From NCBI RefSeq assembly GCF_023555385.1, contig NZ_JAJSED010000001.1:1582501-1642500 (forward strand): a stretch of DNA of 60,000 nucleotides, read 5' to 3'. The notes beneath the pieces were generated by a model. That model did not search any database and had not been told where the DNA came from. It was given only the letters and a program-made list of their open reading frames with translations. Of the stretch, positions 20,381 through 29,440 are shown piece after piece. This DNA comes from Guyparkeria hydrothermalis. Lineage in GTDB: Bacteria; Pseudomonadota; Gammaproteobacteria; Halothiobacillales; Halothiobacillaceae. The number at the start of each line of letters is the position of its first letter. The stretch's first letter is position 1. The position numbers were made by a program, and so were the translations under genes.

Positions 20381-21271
20381 ATGAATGCCCCTGCCCCAAG
20401 TCGCCTGCGAGCCGCCCGCTTCGGCCTGTCGCTGCTGCCCCGTCTGATCGCGGCGCTGCCGCAGCGTGGCCGGTTGGCTCTGGGGCGCTTCACGGGCTGG
20501 CTGATGGCCCGGCTGCTGAGAAAACGGCGTGACGTGATGCGCGCCAACGTGGCGGTCGCGTTCCCGGAATGGAACCAAGCGGCGCGCGAGGCCCTGATCG
20601 AGAACCACTTCAAGCGACTCGGCGAAGGCATCTGCGAGGGGTTCTGGGGCTGGTTCGGCAACCTCGAGCGCGTCCCCGAGTACCGCATCATCGGACTGAA
20701 ACATCTCGAGGCCGCCGAGGCCCGTGGGCAGGGGGTGATCCTCAATGCCGCGCATGTCGCCGACATGGAGCTGGGGGTCTATTTCGTCTCGCGGCATGCC
20801 GCCATTCATGCCGTCTACCGGCCCAACAACAACCCGGCGATCGACAGCCTGATCAATCAGGGCCGGGAGAAGCATCTGGCCGGCCTGATCCCGCGCGATG
20901 ACACGCGCAGCATGGTTCGGGCGCTGCGGGGCGGGGGCGTACTCTGGACCGCACCGGACCAGAATTACCATGGCAAGACCAGCGCGTTCATTCCCTTCCT
21001 CGGCCTGCCGGCGGCCACCAATACCGCCATGCCCACACTCGCCCGCATGGGCCGGGCAACCATCCTGCCCTACCACGTCCGCCGCTTCGGCACCCGTTAC
21101 GAGCTCGAGATCGAACCGCCCCTCGATGGCATTCCCAGCGGCGACGATGCCGCCGACACCCGGCGTCTGGTCGAGCGGCTCGAAGCAGAAATCCGGCGCC
21201 ACCCGGAGATGTATCTCTGGGGACACCGCCGCTTCAAGACCCTTCCCGAGGGCTATCCTCCGCTTTACTGA
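20381..21271 (+). CDS. Lipid A biosynthesis acyltransferase (LpxL/HtrB family)
   Basis: This enzyme adds a secondary acyl chain to Kdo2-lipid IVA at the inner membrane. The HxxxxE active-site motif is HVADME at residues 125-130; the hydrophobic N-terminus carries a membrane helix, and the body shows YRPNNNPAID and WTAPDQNYHG, typical of the family. 296 residues fits. Its last 38 bases overlap the 3' end of the glycosyltransferase on the opposite strand. LpxL and LpxM types cannot be separated by eye. Confidence 0.9.
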   Translation: MNAPAPSRLRAARFGLSLLPRLIAALPQRGRLALGRFTGWLMARLLRKRRDVMRANVAVAFPEWNQAAREALIENHFKRLGEGICEGFWGWFGNLERVPEYRIIGLKHLEAAEARGQGVILNAAHVADMELGVYFVSRHAAIHAVYRPNNNPAIDSLINQGREKHLAGLIPRDDTRSMVRALRGGGVLWTAPDQNYHGKTSAFIPFLGLPAATNTAMPTLARMGRATILPYHVRRFGTRYELEIEPPLDGIPSGDDAADTRRLVERLEAEIRRHPEMYLWGHRRFKTLPEGYPPLY

Positions 21272-22049
21272 CGGCATCGGCCCGCCCGCAACGCTCCAGC
21301 TCCCAAAGCTTGGCCTGGCGTAGAAAGCGGCTGTAGGCATAGTTCATCGCGTAGATGTAGCCGACCAGGCCCGCCCGCCAGAAGCCCTTGGTGAAATAGC
21401 CGAGCAGGAACGAGAGCCAGAAATCTGCGACAAGGCGCAGCCCCGAGGCACGGCGCCCCTTGCGCTGCATGTCCTCGGCCTGCATCGCCGTGTAGCCGTC
21501 CATCTTGTGCAGGCGGTGCGACAGCGAGCGGGTGGAGTCATGGGCAACCCGGCCGGTGAGCACGCCGACGCGAGCGCCCTCTTCCATCTGCACCCGGTCG
21601 TGCACCGGGCTTTCGCTGTAGCGCCCCCGTGAGCGCCGGTACAGCCGCACCGGCAGGTACTGGGCCTTGCGGCTGATCCGCTCGCTGCAAAGAAAGCGGT
21701 CGTGGATCGGCAGGCGGTAGGCATCCTCGCCGGGCCCGTCCTCGAAGCGGGCAACGATCTCGTCGCGCAGTTCGGGCAGCAGGCGTTCGTCGGCATCGAT
21801 ATTGAGGATCCAGTCGTTGCGGGCCAGGTCCTCGGCGTACCGCTTCTGCCGCCCGTAGCCCGGCCAGTCATGGTGGACCACCCGGGCGCCGAGCCCTTCC
21901 GCGACCGCCTCGGTGCCGTCGGTGCTGCCGGAGTCGACGACGATCACCTCGTCGGCGAAGTCGATCACGCTCTCGATGGCCGGGCCGACGCGGTCGACCT
22001 CGTCCTGCGTGATGATCGTGACGGAAATGGGCAGTTTCGGGGGCATCAT
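21234..22049 (-). CDS. Glycosyltransferase family 2, LPS core (WaaE/KdtX-like)
   Basis: A family 2 glycosyltransferase of about 271 residues with ISVTIITQDEVDRVGPAIESV at the N-terminus, VDSGSTDGTE, and the DxD-type LNIDADERL near residue 90. The later HDRVQM and HKMDGYTAMQA segments resemble WaaE/KdtX beta-1,4-glucosyltransferases acting on LPS inner core. GAGGTG lies just before tandem ATGs at 22049 and 22046; either may be used. It overlaps the lipid A acyltransferase tail-to-tail by 38 bases and is divergent from the family 4 enzyme. Confidence 0.88.
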   Translation of the reverse strand: MMPPKLPISVTIITQDEVDRVGPAIESVIDFADEVIVVDSGSTDGTEAVAEGLGARVVHHDWPGYGRQKRYAEDLARNDWILNIDADERLLPELRDEIVARFEDGPGEDAYRLPIHDRFLCSERISRKAQYLPVRLYRRSRGRYSESPVHDRVQMEEGARVGVLTGRVAHDSTRSLSHRLHKMDGYTAMQAEDMQRKGRRASGLRLVADFWLSFLLGYFTKGFWRAGLVGYIYAMNYAYSRFLRQAKLWELERCGRADAVSKAEDSPREGS

Positions 22050-22145
22050 CACCTCGGCAAAAACGGGCGTGGCAACGGCATCAGCGGCGGTGCGATGTGA
22101 GATCATAGCAACACACGACACCCGAACCGGACGACACGCCTCGCG

Positions 22146-23213
22146 ATGCGCATTGCCCAAGTCATGTTCAGCAAGGGGTTCGGCGGCGCCGAACGCTATT
22201 TCGTCGACCTGTGCCTGTCGCTGGCCGAGCGCGGCCACGAGGTGCTGGCGATCACCCACCCGCAATCGGCCAGCCGCCGTCATCTCGAAGGCAAGGCGCG
22301 CATCCGCGTGGTCCCAATGCGGGTGCGCGGCAACCACGACTGGCTCAAGCTGTGGCCGCTGGCGCGCGCCATCCGCGCCTTCCGTCCCGACATCGTCGAG
22401 GCCCAGCTCAGCCGCGCCGGGCTTTACCTCGGCCGCATCAAGCGCTGGTTACCCGCCCCGCTGGTAACCCATGTGCACAACTATCTCGACCTGAAATACT
22501 TCCGGAAGATCGACTTCTTCACCGCGGCCACACCCGACCAGGCGCGCCACCTGCGCGAACTGCGCGTGGCGGACGAACGGATCATGGTGGTACCGAACTT
22601 CTCGATGTTCCCGCCGCGCCAACGCGCTACCGGCGAGGCCACCACGGCGGTGCAGCTGCTGGCCTTCGGCCGCTTCGTGCACAAGAAGGGCTTCGACGTC
22701 CTGCTCCGCGCGGTCGCCCGCCTGCCTGACCGGCACGCCTGGCGGCTGGTGCTGGCGGGCGACGGACCGGACCGCGACAAGCTGACTGCGCTGGCCGACG
22801 AGCTCGGCATCCGTGACCGGGTGGATTTCCCTGGCTGGATGGAGGACGTCACGCCGCTGCTGGACCAGGCGGACCTGTTCATCCTGCCCTCGCGCCACGA
22901 GCCCTTCGGCATCGTGGTACTGGAAGCCATGGCGCGAGGCACCGCGATCGTCAGCACGCGCACCGAGGGGCCGGTAACCATCCTCGATTCGACCACCGGC
23001 TGGCTGTGCGCGATCGACGATGCCGCGGACATGGCCACCCAGCTCGAGGAGGCGATCGGCAACGATGCCGCCCGCGCCGAGCGCGCTGAGCAGGCCCTGG
23101 CGCGCTACCGCGAGCGCTATTACGTCGATGCCGTGCTACCGCAGATGGAGGCCGGCTACCGCCAGGCCCTCGCGCTGGCCGGTGGTCAGGAGCGCTCGGC
23201 GGCGAGCGACTGA
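22146..23213 (+). CDS. Glycosyltransferase family 4
   Basis: A GT-B fold, 355 residues. MRIAQVMFSKGFGGAERYFVDLCLSLAERGHEV is the N-terminal acceptor side; LLAFGRFVHKKGFDVLLRAV and the E-x7-E motif in RHEPFGIVVLEAM (about residue 257) mark the donor domain. Its place between Kdo transferase and further sugar transferases points to LPS core or O-chain synthesis, but sugar and linkage are unknown. Its end overlaps the next glycosyltransferase on the opposite strand by 28 bases. Confidence 0.88.
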   Translation: MRIAQVMFSKGFGGAERYFVDLCLSLAERGHEVLAITHPQSASRRHLEGKARIRVVPMRVRGNHDWLKLWPLARAIRAFRPDIVEAQLSRAGLYLGRIKRWLPAPLVTHVHNYLDLKYFRKIDFFTAATPDQARHLRELRVADERIMVVPNFSMFPPRQRATGEATTAVQLLAFGRFVHKKGFDVLLRAVARLPDRHAWRLVLAGDGPDRDKLTALADELGIRDRVDFPGWMEDVTPLLDQADLFILPSRHEPFGIVVLEAMARGTAIVSTRTEGPVTILDSTTGWLCAIDDAADMATQLEEAIGNDAARAERAEQALARYRERYYVDAVLPQMEAGYRQALALAGGQERSAASD

Positions 23214-24334
23214 TACAGGGCGAGCGTCTCGTCCTGCATGCGATCAAGGGTGAAAGGCACGCCCTCGGTCACGCTCGGCACCCCGTCGTGCCACCACTGC
23301 GCGAGGCGGTCGACCGCCGCCTCGATGTCGCCCGGCGGCACCCGCCCCTCGGGGTAGACCCGCTCCAACTGCTCGCCCACCCCGCCGTGGTCATAGCCGA
23401 GTACCGGCCGCCCCAGGGCGAGCGCCTCGGTGACCGTGCGACCGAAGGACTCGGGCTTGCGGGTCAACGAGAGCACCACGTCGCTGATTGCGAGGATCTC
23501 GCGCAGGTCCCGACGCGGACCGAGCCAGGTGATGTCTTCCGCTAATCCGAGTTCGGTGATGCGCGCCTGAATATCCTGCCAGTAGGCCTGCCGCCGCGGG
23601 TGCACCCCGCCGGCCAGCAACGCATGCACCGGCACGCCCCGCGCCTTCAGGCCCGCGACGATCTCGAGCAGGTCGCGATGCCCCTTCAACTGCGTGATCC
23701 GCCCCGGCAGGGTAATAAGCCAGCGATCCGCCAGCGTGGGGTGTTCGGCGAAGAAGCGCTCGCGCCAGGCCGCATCCGGCCGGAAGGCGGGGTAATAGTC
23801 GGCCGGGTCGATGCCGCGATAGAAGCGCACGATCCGCTCGGGGTCGACGTCCGGATAATGCTCGCGAATGTATCTGACGATGCTGTCGGAAACGGCAATG
23901 ACCCGCTCGCCCTTGGTCATCACGGCACTGTAGCGCCCCGGCGTGTAGGCACCGTGCACGGTGGTCACCAGACGCGGCCGGCTGGCCGGCTTCATGCCCC
24001 TCCAGGCGAGATAGCCGATCCAGGCCGGCAGCCGCGAGCGCAAGTGCAGGATGTCGACATCCTCGTCGCGCAGCAGGCGGCGTACCGTGGGGATATAACG
24101 CAGGGTGAGCAACGACTTGCGGCCGACCGGCAGCGTGACGTGCTCGGCACCCAGCGCCTCGAGTTCCTCGACCAACCGACCGCCCTCGGAGATGACGATG
24201 GCGCGATGGCCGGCGCGCACCAGCGCCTCCGCGATTTCGAGCGTGCCGCGTTCCACGCCACCGCCGTCGAGCGCGGGCAGCATCTGCACCACGGTCAGTC
24301 GTCGCGAGGTGGCTGAGGGGGTTGCTGTCGTCAC
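23186..24334 (-). CDS. Glycosyltransferase family 4
   Basis: A second GT-B enzyme, 382 residues. The GTG at 24334 is chosen because GAGGAG lies 8 bases upstream; an upstream ATG at 24445 would place the first residues inside the adjoining mobile element. VVQMLPALDGGGVERGTLEIAEALVRAGHRAIVIS is the acceptor-side start; LPGRITQLKGHRDLLEIVAGL and KPESFGRTVTEALALGRPVLGYDHGGVGE form the donor site. Such enzymes often act on LPS core heptose or similar. The gene is divergent from the ELM1-family gene across the inverted-repeat element. Confidence 0.88.
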   Translation of the reverse strand: MTTATPSATSRRLTVVQMLPALDGGGVERGTLEIAEALVRAGHRAIVISEGGRLVEELEALGAEHVTLPVGRKSLLTLRYIPTVRRLLRDEDVDILHLRSRLPAWIGYLAWRGMKPASRPRLVTTVHGAYTPGRYSAVMTKGERVIAVSDSIVRYIREHYPDVDPERIVRFYRGIDPADYYPAFRPDAAWRERFFAEHPTLADRWLITLPGRITQLKGHRDLLEIVAGLKARGVPVHALLAGGVHPRRQAYWQDIQARITELGLAEDITWLGPRRDLREILAISDVVLSLTRKPESFGRTVTEALALGRPVLGYDHGGVGEQLERVYPEGRVPPGDIEAAVDRLAQWWHDGVPSVTEGVPFTLDRMQDETLALYQSLAAERS

Positions 24335-24389
24335 CGGGTGATCTCCTCGATCGGTTTGCCGGATGGCATACGGCGCAAAAGGGTGGCCT

Positions 24390-24657
24390 AGGAGCCTCTG
24401 CACGATTCGATGGCGCCTCTGGCTGACGGGTTTGTTCGCAATCAAGGCGCCGTCCCGAAGGTGGGCTCATTGCCCGCCGAGGGACGGCAACGCCGACTGC
24501 GGGAAAACCCGCCAGCCTCATCCGGGCGGGCCGCGAAGGGTCCATTTGCGGCGTTACAATCCTTGCGAAGGACCACTGCCATTCACGGCGGACTGTGCCT
24601 TGCAACTGGACCCTTGGCAGTCCCGCAGAGGCACTATCGAATCGTGCAGAGGCTCCT
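24390..24657. mobile_element. MITE-like element with 22-bp perfect terminal inverted repeats
   Basis: AGGAGCCTCTGCACGATTCG... (24390-24411) is repeated exactly inverted at 24636-24657, enclosing a 268-bp unit. The similarity continues imperfectly for roughly 15 bases inside each end (GGCGCCTCTG against AGTGCCTCTG). No transposase frame is present. CTAG before GAGCC on the left and CTCG after GGCTC on the right may be a decayed 4-base target duplication. It occupies most of the 343-base region between two divergent glycosyltransferase-type genes and carries a -10-like TACAAT at 24555-24560. Confidence 0.75.
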
Positions 24658-24677
24658 CGCGAGGCTATCATGCCCGC

Positions 24678-25664
24678 ATGCCGACACATCCCGACACCGC
24701 CAACGAGATCTGGGCTGTCACCACGGGCGAGGCCGGCATGGCCAACCAGGCCCGCGGCCTGGCCGAGGCCATCGCCGAGTGCACTGGCTGGCCGGTGGTG
24801 CAGAAGACGATCCGTCTACCTCGCCACTGGCGCTGGCTGCCGATGCACTGGGTGCCAGACCCGCTGGGAAAGCTCACCCCAGACTCGGACCGACTCACCC
24901 CACCCTGGCCACGGGTACTGATCACCTGCGGCCGGCGCAGCACGGCCGCCTCGATCGCCATTCGCAAGCTCTCCGGCGGGCAGTGCTTCACGGTGCACGT
25001 GCAGGACCCGCTGATCCCGCCGCGCTATTTCGACCTGGTGGTTCCGCCCCGCCACGACGGCCTGACCGGGCCGAACGTCCTGCCGACGCGCGGGGCGATT
25101 CACCATGTCACCCAGAGCAAGCTCGATGCCGCCGCCGAACAGTTTCGTGCGGACTTCGAGTCGCTGCCGCGCCCGTGGATCGGCGTGTTGCTGGGCGGCT
25201 CGAACCGCACCATGACCCTGACTCCGGAGAAGACGCGCCAGATCGGCGAACAGCTGGCTCAGGCCGCCCGAGACAGTGGCGGCTCGATTATTGTCACGCC
25301 GTCGCGGCGCACGGGAGAGGAGAACACGCAGGCATTGGCGGAGACCATCAGGGACGTGCCGCATCTGCTGTGGCGCGGCGAGGGACCCAATCCCTACTTC
25401 GGCATCCTGGGCCTCGCGGACTACCTGGTGGTGAGCGGCGATTCCGCCTCGATGGTCTCGGAGGCCGCCTCGACCGGCCGGCCGCTGTACGTGATCGACT
25501 TCGGCCGCTACTCGAAGCGCTTGGCGCGCTTCCACCGCGAGCTGCGCGAGGAAGGGGTGACACGCGCCTTCGACGGCACGCTGGAACGGTGGGCTTACGA
25601 GCCGGTGGACGATACCCGGCAGGTGGCGGCCGTCATCTGCGAGAGGGTGACGGACGCCGACTAG
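24678..25664 (+). CDS. ELM1/GtrOC1 family putative nucleoside-diphosphate-sugar-type transferase
   Basis: A 328-residue protein of the family named after plant mitochondrial fission factor ELM1, which in bacteria sits in LPS and capsule loci. EIWAVTTGEAGMANQARGLAEAI opens the protein; ITCGRRSTAASIAIRKL, VQDPLIPPRYFDLVVPPRHD, IGVLLGGSNRTMTLT and the late VSGDSASMVSEAASTGRPLYVI, similar to a GT-B donor site, are family signatures. Biochemical role is unproven; a role in LPS assembly is inferred from neighbours. Its ATG is 20 bases from the right end of the mobile element, so its promoter must lie in or next to it. Confidence 0.82.
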   Translation: MPTHPDTANEIWAVTTGEAGMANQARGLAEAIAECTGWPVVQKTIRLPRHWRWLPMHWVPDPLGKLTPDSDRLTPPWPRVLITCGRRSTAASIAIRKLSGGQCFTVHVQDPLIPPRYFDLVVPPRHDGLTGPNVLPTRGAIHHVTQSKLDAAAEQFRADFESLPRPWIGVLLGGSNRTMTLTPEKTRQIGEQLAQAARDSGGSIIVTPSRRTGEENTQALAETIRDVPHLLWRGEGPNPYFGILGLADYLVVSGDSASMVSEAASTGRPLYVIDFGRYSKRLARFHRELREEGVTRAFDGTLERWAYEPVDDTRQVAAVICERVTDAD

Positions 25665-25682
25665 CGCCCGTCGGGAACGGCC

Positions 25683-25895
25683 TCAGTCGATCAGCTTGTA
25701 GACCGCGCTGCAGTAAATGCAGCGAGCCTCGTCGCCCTTGTGCTCGAGGTGGATGTAGACCCGCGGGTGCGAGTTCCAGACGGCCTCTTCCTCGCGCGGG
25801 CAGTAGACCGGCAGGTCGGCCTGGGTCACCTCGATCACCCGGTCGGCGTTCGGGGTCTTGAAGTCCTGCGGGTGGGATGCGGTATCCGGATTCAT
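25683..25895 (-). CDS. Small zinc-finger domain protein (zf-CHCC)
   Basis: A 70-residue protein with a possible metal site made of LPVYCPRE, a histidine-bearing middle (HPRVYIHLEH) and ARCIYCSAVYKL. This layout matches the short zf-CHCC proteins often encoded after ilvE in gammaproteobacteria and related to a mitochondrial complex I subunit. Its start overlaps the ilvE stop by 4 bases. Function is unknown. Confidence 0.87.
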   Translation of the reverse strand: MNPDTASHPQDFKTPNADRVIEVTQADLPVYCPREEEAVWNSHPRVYIHLEHKGDEARCIYCSAVYKLID

Positions 25896-26827
25896 GCACG
25901 TGCCTCCACGTAGTCGAGCCAGTTGTCTGCCAGTGGGGGATAGCGCCCCTCGACGAGATCGAAGTAGGTGCTCTGCAGGCGCTCGGTGATCGGACCGCGC
26001 ACGCCGCTGCCGATGGGCCGGTCGTCGACCTCGCGGATCGGGGTGACCTCGGCGGCGGTGCCGGTGAAGAACGCCTCGTCCGCGATGTAGACCTCGTCAC
26101 GGGTGATGCGCCGTTCCACCACCGGGATGCCGAACTTGTTCGCCAGCGCGATGATGGTGCGACGGGTGATGCCGTCGAGCGCGGCGGTCAGGTCCGGGGT
26201 GTACAGGACGCCATCGCGCACGATGAAGATGTTCTCGCCCGAGCCTTCGGCGACGAAGCCCTGCGTGTCGAGCAGCATCGCCTCGTCGTAGCCGGCCGCG
26301 GTGGCCTCGCGCAGCGCCAGCATGGAGTTCATGTAGGCGCCGTTCGCCTTGGCCTTGCACATGGTGACGTTGACGTGGTGGCGCGAGTAGCTCGAGGTGC
26401 GGATGCGGATGCCCTTCTCGATGTTCTCCGCACCGAGATAGGCGCCCCAGTGCCAGGCGGCAACCATCACGTGCACCTTGAGGTTGTCGGCGCGCAGGCC
26501 CATGCCCTCGGAGCCGTAGAAGGCCATCGGTCGGATGTAGGCACTCTCCAGCCCGTTCTCGCGCACGACCTGGCGCTGCACCTCGTTGAGCTGGCTCTCG
26601 CTGTAGGGCAGCGTCATGCCGAGGATCTTGGCCGAGTTGTGCAACCGGCGAGTGTGGTCCTCGAGGCGGAAGATCGCGGTACCCTGCTCGGTCTTGTAGG
26701 CGCGCACGCCCTCGAACACGCCCATACCGTAATGCAGGGTATGGGTGAGTACGTGGGTCTTGGCCTCGCGCCATTCGACCATCTCGCCGTCCAGCCAGAT
26801 CAGGCCATCGCGGTCTTCCATCGACAT
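25892..26827 (-). CDS. ilvE: Branched-chain amino acid aminotransferase
   Basis: A PLP enzyme that interconverts Val/Leu/Ile with their 2-keto acids. HTLHYGMGVFEGVRAY (about residues 30-45), the PLP lysine in CKAKANGAYMNSMLA (about 160) and LLDTQGFVAEGSGENIF are characteristic fold IV sequences. The ATG at 26827 has GAGG upstream and gives 311 residues; the ATG two codons later is possible. The zinc-finger gene follows as a two-gene unit. Confidence 0.95.
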   Translation of the reverse strand: MSMEDRDGLIWLDGEMVEWREAKTHVLTHTLHYGMGVFEGVRAYKTEQGTAIFRLEDHTRRLHNSAKILGMTLPYSESQLNEVQRQVVRENGLESAYIRPMAFYGSEGMGLRADNLKVHVMVAAWHWGAYLGAENIEKGIRIRTSSYSRHHVNVTMCKAKANGAYMNSMLALREATAAGYDEAMLLDTQGFVAEGSGENIFIVRDGVLYTPDLTAALDGITRRTIIALANKFGIPVVERRITRDEVYIADEAFFTGTAAEVTPIREVDDRPIGSGVRGPITERLQSTYFDLVEGRYPPLADNWLDYVEARA

Positions 26828-26941
26828 TGCAGTACGCCTCGCAGAGCAGTTAACCGGTGCCGCGCGCCGGCGACGAACCGCCACGCGCAAACCCGCGAGT
26901 TTACCACCCCGAAGACGTTTCCGGCAGGGGGACGGGATCCC

Positions 26942-28714
26942 CTAGTGCGCCAGCTCCACCCGATCGCGCCCGCGCTCCTTGGCACGGTATAGCGCCGCGT
27001 CCGCTCGCGCGAGCAGGGTATTGGGCGTATCCCCCTCGCGAAATTCGACCACCCCGAGACTAACCGTGCCGCCGGGGCCGAGATCGGAGGCGGACCCACC
27101 ACGATAGGCCTCGCGCACACGTTCAGCGACGACCGTGGCATGAGGCAGGTTCTGCCCGGGCAGGAGAATCACGAACTCCTCGCCGCCGTAACGGAAGCAC
27201 ATGTCCTCGTTACGGACATTGGCGCGCATAACCCGAGCAAGACAGCGCAACGCATCATCGCCCGCCAGGTGGCCGTAGCGATCGTTGTAGTCCTTGAAAC
27301 AGTCGGTATCGAGAGCGATAAGGCTCAACGGGCTCCCGTCACGCAAGGCGCCTGTGATCGTGTTTTCCAGACGCCGGTCGAGTGCCCGACGGTTGAACAA
27401 TCCTGTCAGACCATCCTGCTCGCTGAGGAAGCGATAACGGTCGCGCTCGCGGGTGAGCAGGGCCTCCTCACGCTGCTTGTGGCGAATGCGGTGCCCCAGC
27501 GCGAAGGCGAGCAGCAGCGCCTGGGCGAGCGAGCCCAGCGGCACGGCGATGGTCAGCCACGCGACATAGGGCAGCAAACCGAGCAGCATGCCCAGGTAAA
27601 GCAGCACGGCGAAGGAAAACACCGCCCAACCCACCAACAGATCGAGCGCGGGATCGAAGCCACGCCGCCTCGCGCGCCAGGCGGCCCAGACAATCGCGAC
27701 CACCGTGACGATGGCGTAACTCGCCACAAACAGGAACGACACGACGCCGGCCAGCCAGATCGAGATCGGCATCGAGGCCACCGCGGCCACCATGATGCCG
27801 ACCAGCAGGCGATCGACCCCGCGATCGTCCCGCGCGGTACGCAGGAACCGCCGCACGAACCAGATCCCGGAAAGCGCCATCAAGGCGACGGACAACTGCA
27901 CCAGTACGCCCGACGGCACCGCTTGCAGGAAAGCGGGCAGTAGCGGGTTGAGAATATTGAAGCGCAGGCCGATGTAGAGCACGGTCGCCGCCAGGAAGGC
28001 AGCATAGCCGAGATAGGTGCGTTCACGCACCGCCAACATCAGGAACAGGCTATAGGCAGCCATGCCCAGCATCGCGCCCAAATAGGCGCCGAACAGCAGG
28101 TAACGCACCAGCGTTCGCCCCTGCTCCTCCTGCAGCGACCCCAGGGTGAGGTGCAGGGCAGCCGGTCCGTCAGCGCTCAGGTGCATCAGGAACTCGCGCT
28201 CACCCTTGAAGGCGGGAAGCAAGCGCCCCGGATGGATGGGCATGGATAGCGGGCCTTCCGGAAGCGAGGAGCGACGCAGTTCCAGCAGCGCCGGTTCGCC
28301 GCCCGCACCGGTCGGTCCGACCAGGTAGAGCCGGAAGTCGTGGAAGTACGGCCACCGCACCGCCAGCCAGCGGTTGCCCTCGATCTCGCTGCCATCCAGC
28401 CGCAAGCGCAACCAGATCTGCCCTCGAAAGGGACCGAGGTTCAGGGATTCCTGCCCGACCGGGCGATAGTCGAGAGCGAGGGCCTCGGCGGGAGAAAGGT
28501 TCTCCTCCACCGAAGCCCAGTGTGCTCTTTCGAGAAGGTGGTTCTCGGCCTGAGCGACCGGGACAGCGAGGGCGAACAGCACAAGCAGCAGCCACGACCA
28601 TGCCCGGCGGCGTCCCGACCTGTCCCCGCCGGGTTGCAGCCTGTCACCACCTGCCACTCGATCCGCCCTCAGGGACTTCCCGTCCCGCCATCCCGTGATT
28701 TCCCCACACGGCAT
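26942..28714 (-). CDS. 7TMR-DISM diguanylate cyclase
   Basis: A membrane receptor that makes cyclic di-GMP. A signal-like helix (WSWLLLVLFALAVPVAQA) leads to a periplasmic 7TMR-DISM extracellular domain, then seven membrane helices (about residues 180-395), a short coiled coil, and a GGDEF domain. The active site is GGEEF at about residue 510, with RNED five residues before it as the inhibitory I-site. Start is uncertain: ATG at 28714 (590 residues, GAGGG upstream) or GTG at 28657. The ligand is unknown. It is monocistronic. Confidence 0.9.
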   Translation of the reverse strand: MPCGEITGWRDGKSLRADRVAGGDRLQPGGDRSGRRRAWSWLLLVLFALAVPVAQAENHLLERAHWASVEENLSPAEALALDYRPVGQESLNLGPFRGQIWLRLRLDGSEIEGNRWLAVRWPYFHDFRLYLVGPTGAGGEPALLELRRSSLPEGPLSMPIHPGRLLPAFKGEREFLMHLSADGPAALHLTLGSLQEEQGRTLVRYLLFGAYLGAMLGMAAYSLFLMLAVRERTYLGYAAFLAATVLYIGLRFNILNPLLPAFLQAVPSGVLVQLSVALMALSGIWFVRRFLRTARDDRGVDRLLVGIMVAAVASMPISIWLAGVVSFLFVASYAIVTVVAIVWAAWRARRRGFDPALDLLVGWAVFSFAVLLYLGMLLGLLPYVAWLTIAVPLGSLAQALLLAFALGHRIRHKQREEALLTRERDRYRFLSEQDGLTGLFNRRALDRRLENTITGALRDGSPLSLIALDTDCFKDYNDRYGHLAGDDALRCLARVMRANVRNEDMCFRYGGEEFVILLPGQNLPHATVVAERVREAYRGGSASDLGPGGTVSLGVVEFREGDTPNTLLARADAALYRAKERGRDRVELAH

Positions 28715-28848
28715 GCTCGTCCCTCGCATCCGACGGCACACGGACCGCCCTGTCTATGCCGACGCCTTCCTGCCAAACGACAGTCCAAACGTATCGGCTT
28801 TACTGTATGCCGTGTGCAGCGGCCGGGCAATAGCCGCGACAGGAGGCC

Positions 28849-29424
28849 TCAGCCGGGGGCGCGACGCGGTGGTGCACTCTCGATGCCCGCTTCCTCGAGC
28901 TGGCTGCGCACGGCCGACACCTGATCGCCCGGCACCGGTCCGACGATCACGCGATGGTAGCGCTGACCCGCGACCGTGACGGCCGCCACCCGACTCTCCA
29001 TCCCCAGCAGCGCCAGCGCTGCCTTGCGGGCATCGGCATCCTTCGCCGCGCGAAACGAGCCGGCCTGGATCAGATAGCCGGTCTCAGAGTCGAGCTTCTT
29101 CTCGTCCGGGGGCGTGGGCGCCTCCTCGTCCTCGGCAGGCGGCTTGTTCGGTGCGGACTGGCTCCCCTTCTCGGGCAGGAGGGTATAGAACTGGAACTCG
29201 GACTCCGGCGAGACCGCCTTCTTCTCCGGTGCCTTCTCGACACTGCGCGTGTCCGTCTGCCCCGTGTTTTCCGCCTCTGGCTGGCTGTTCTTCTCGGCCG
29301 TCAGCCGGGCAAGCACCACCACGAGGCCGACCAGCAAGACGACCGCGATCAGCAGCGTCCACTTGGCCCCGCGGTTGTCGCCCGAGCGCGGGCGATTGAC
29401 CTTCTTGCGACCCCGGTTGCTCAT
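28849..29424 (-). CDS. SPOR-domain membrane protein (FtsN-like)
   Basis: A 191-residue bitopic protein: basic cytoplasmic start (MSNRGRKKVNRPRSG), one helix at about residues 22-39, a low-complexity periplasmic linker rich in Glu, Lys and Pro, and a C-terminal SPOR domain (about 113-185, GYLIQAGSFRAAKDADARK ... RVIVGPVP). SPOR domains bind denuded septal glycan, so a cell division role is likely. AGGGAG precedes the ATG. It follows argS by 16 bases, an arrangement common in gammaproteobacteria. Confidence 0.88.
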   Translation of the reverse strand: MSNRGRKKVNRPRSGDNRGAKWTLLIAVVLLVGLVVVLARLTAEKNSQPEAENTGQTDTRSVEKAPEKKAVSPESEFQFYTLLPEKGSQSAPNKPPAEDEEAPTPPDEKKLDSETGYLIQAGSFRAAKDADARKAALALLGMESRVAAVTVAGQRYHRVIVGPVPGDQVSAVRSQLEEAGIESAPPRRAPG

Positions 29425-29440
29425 CGCCGATCTCCCTCGG

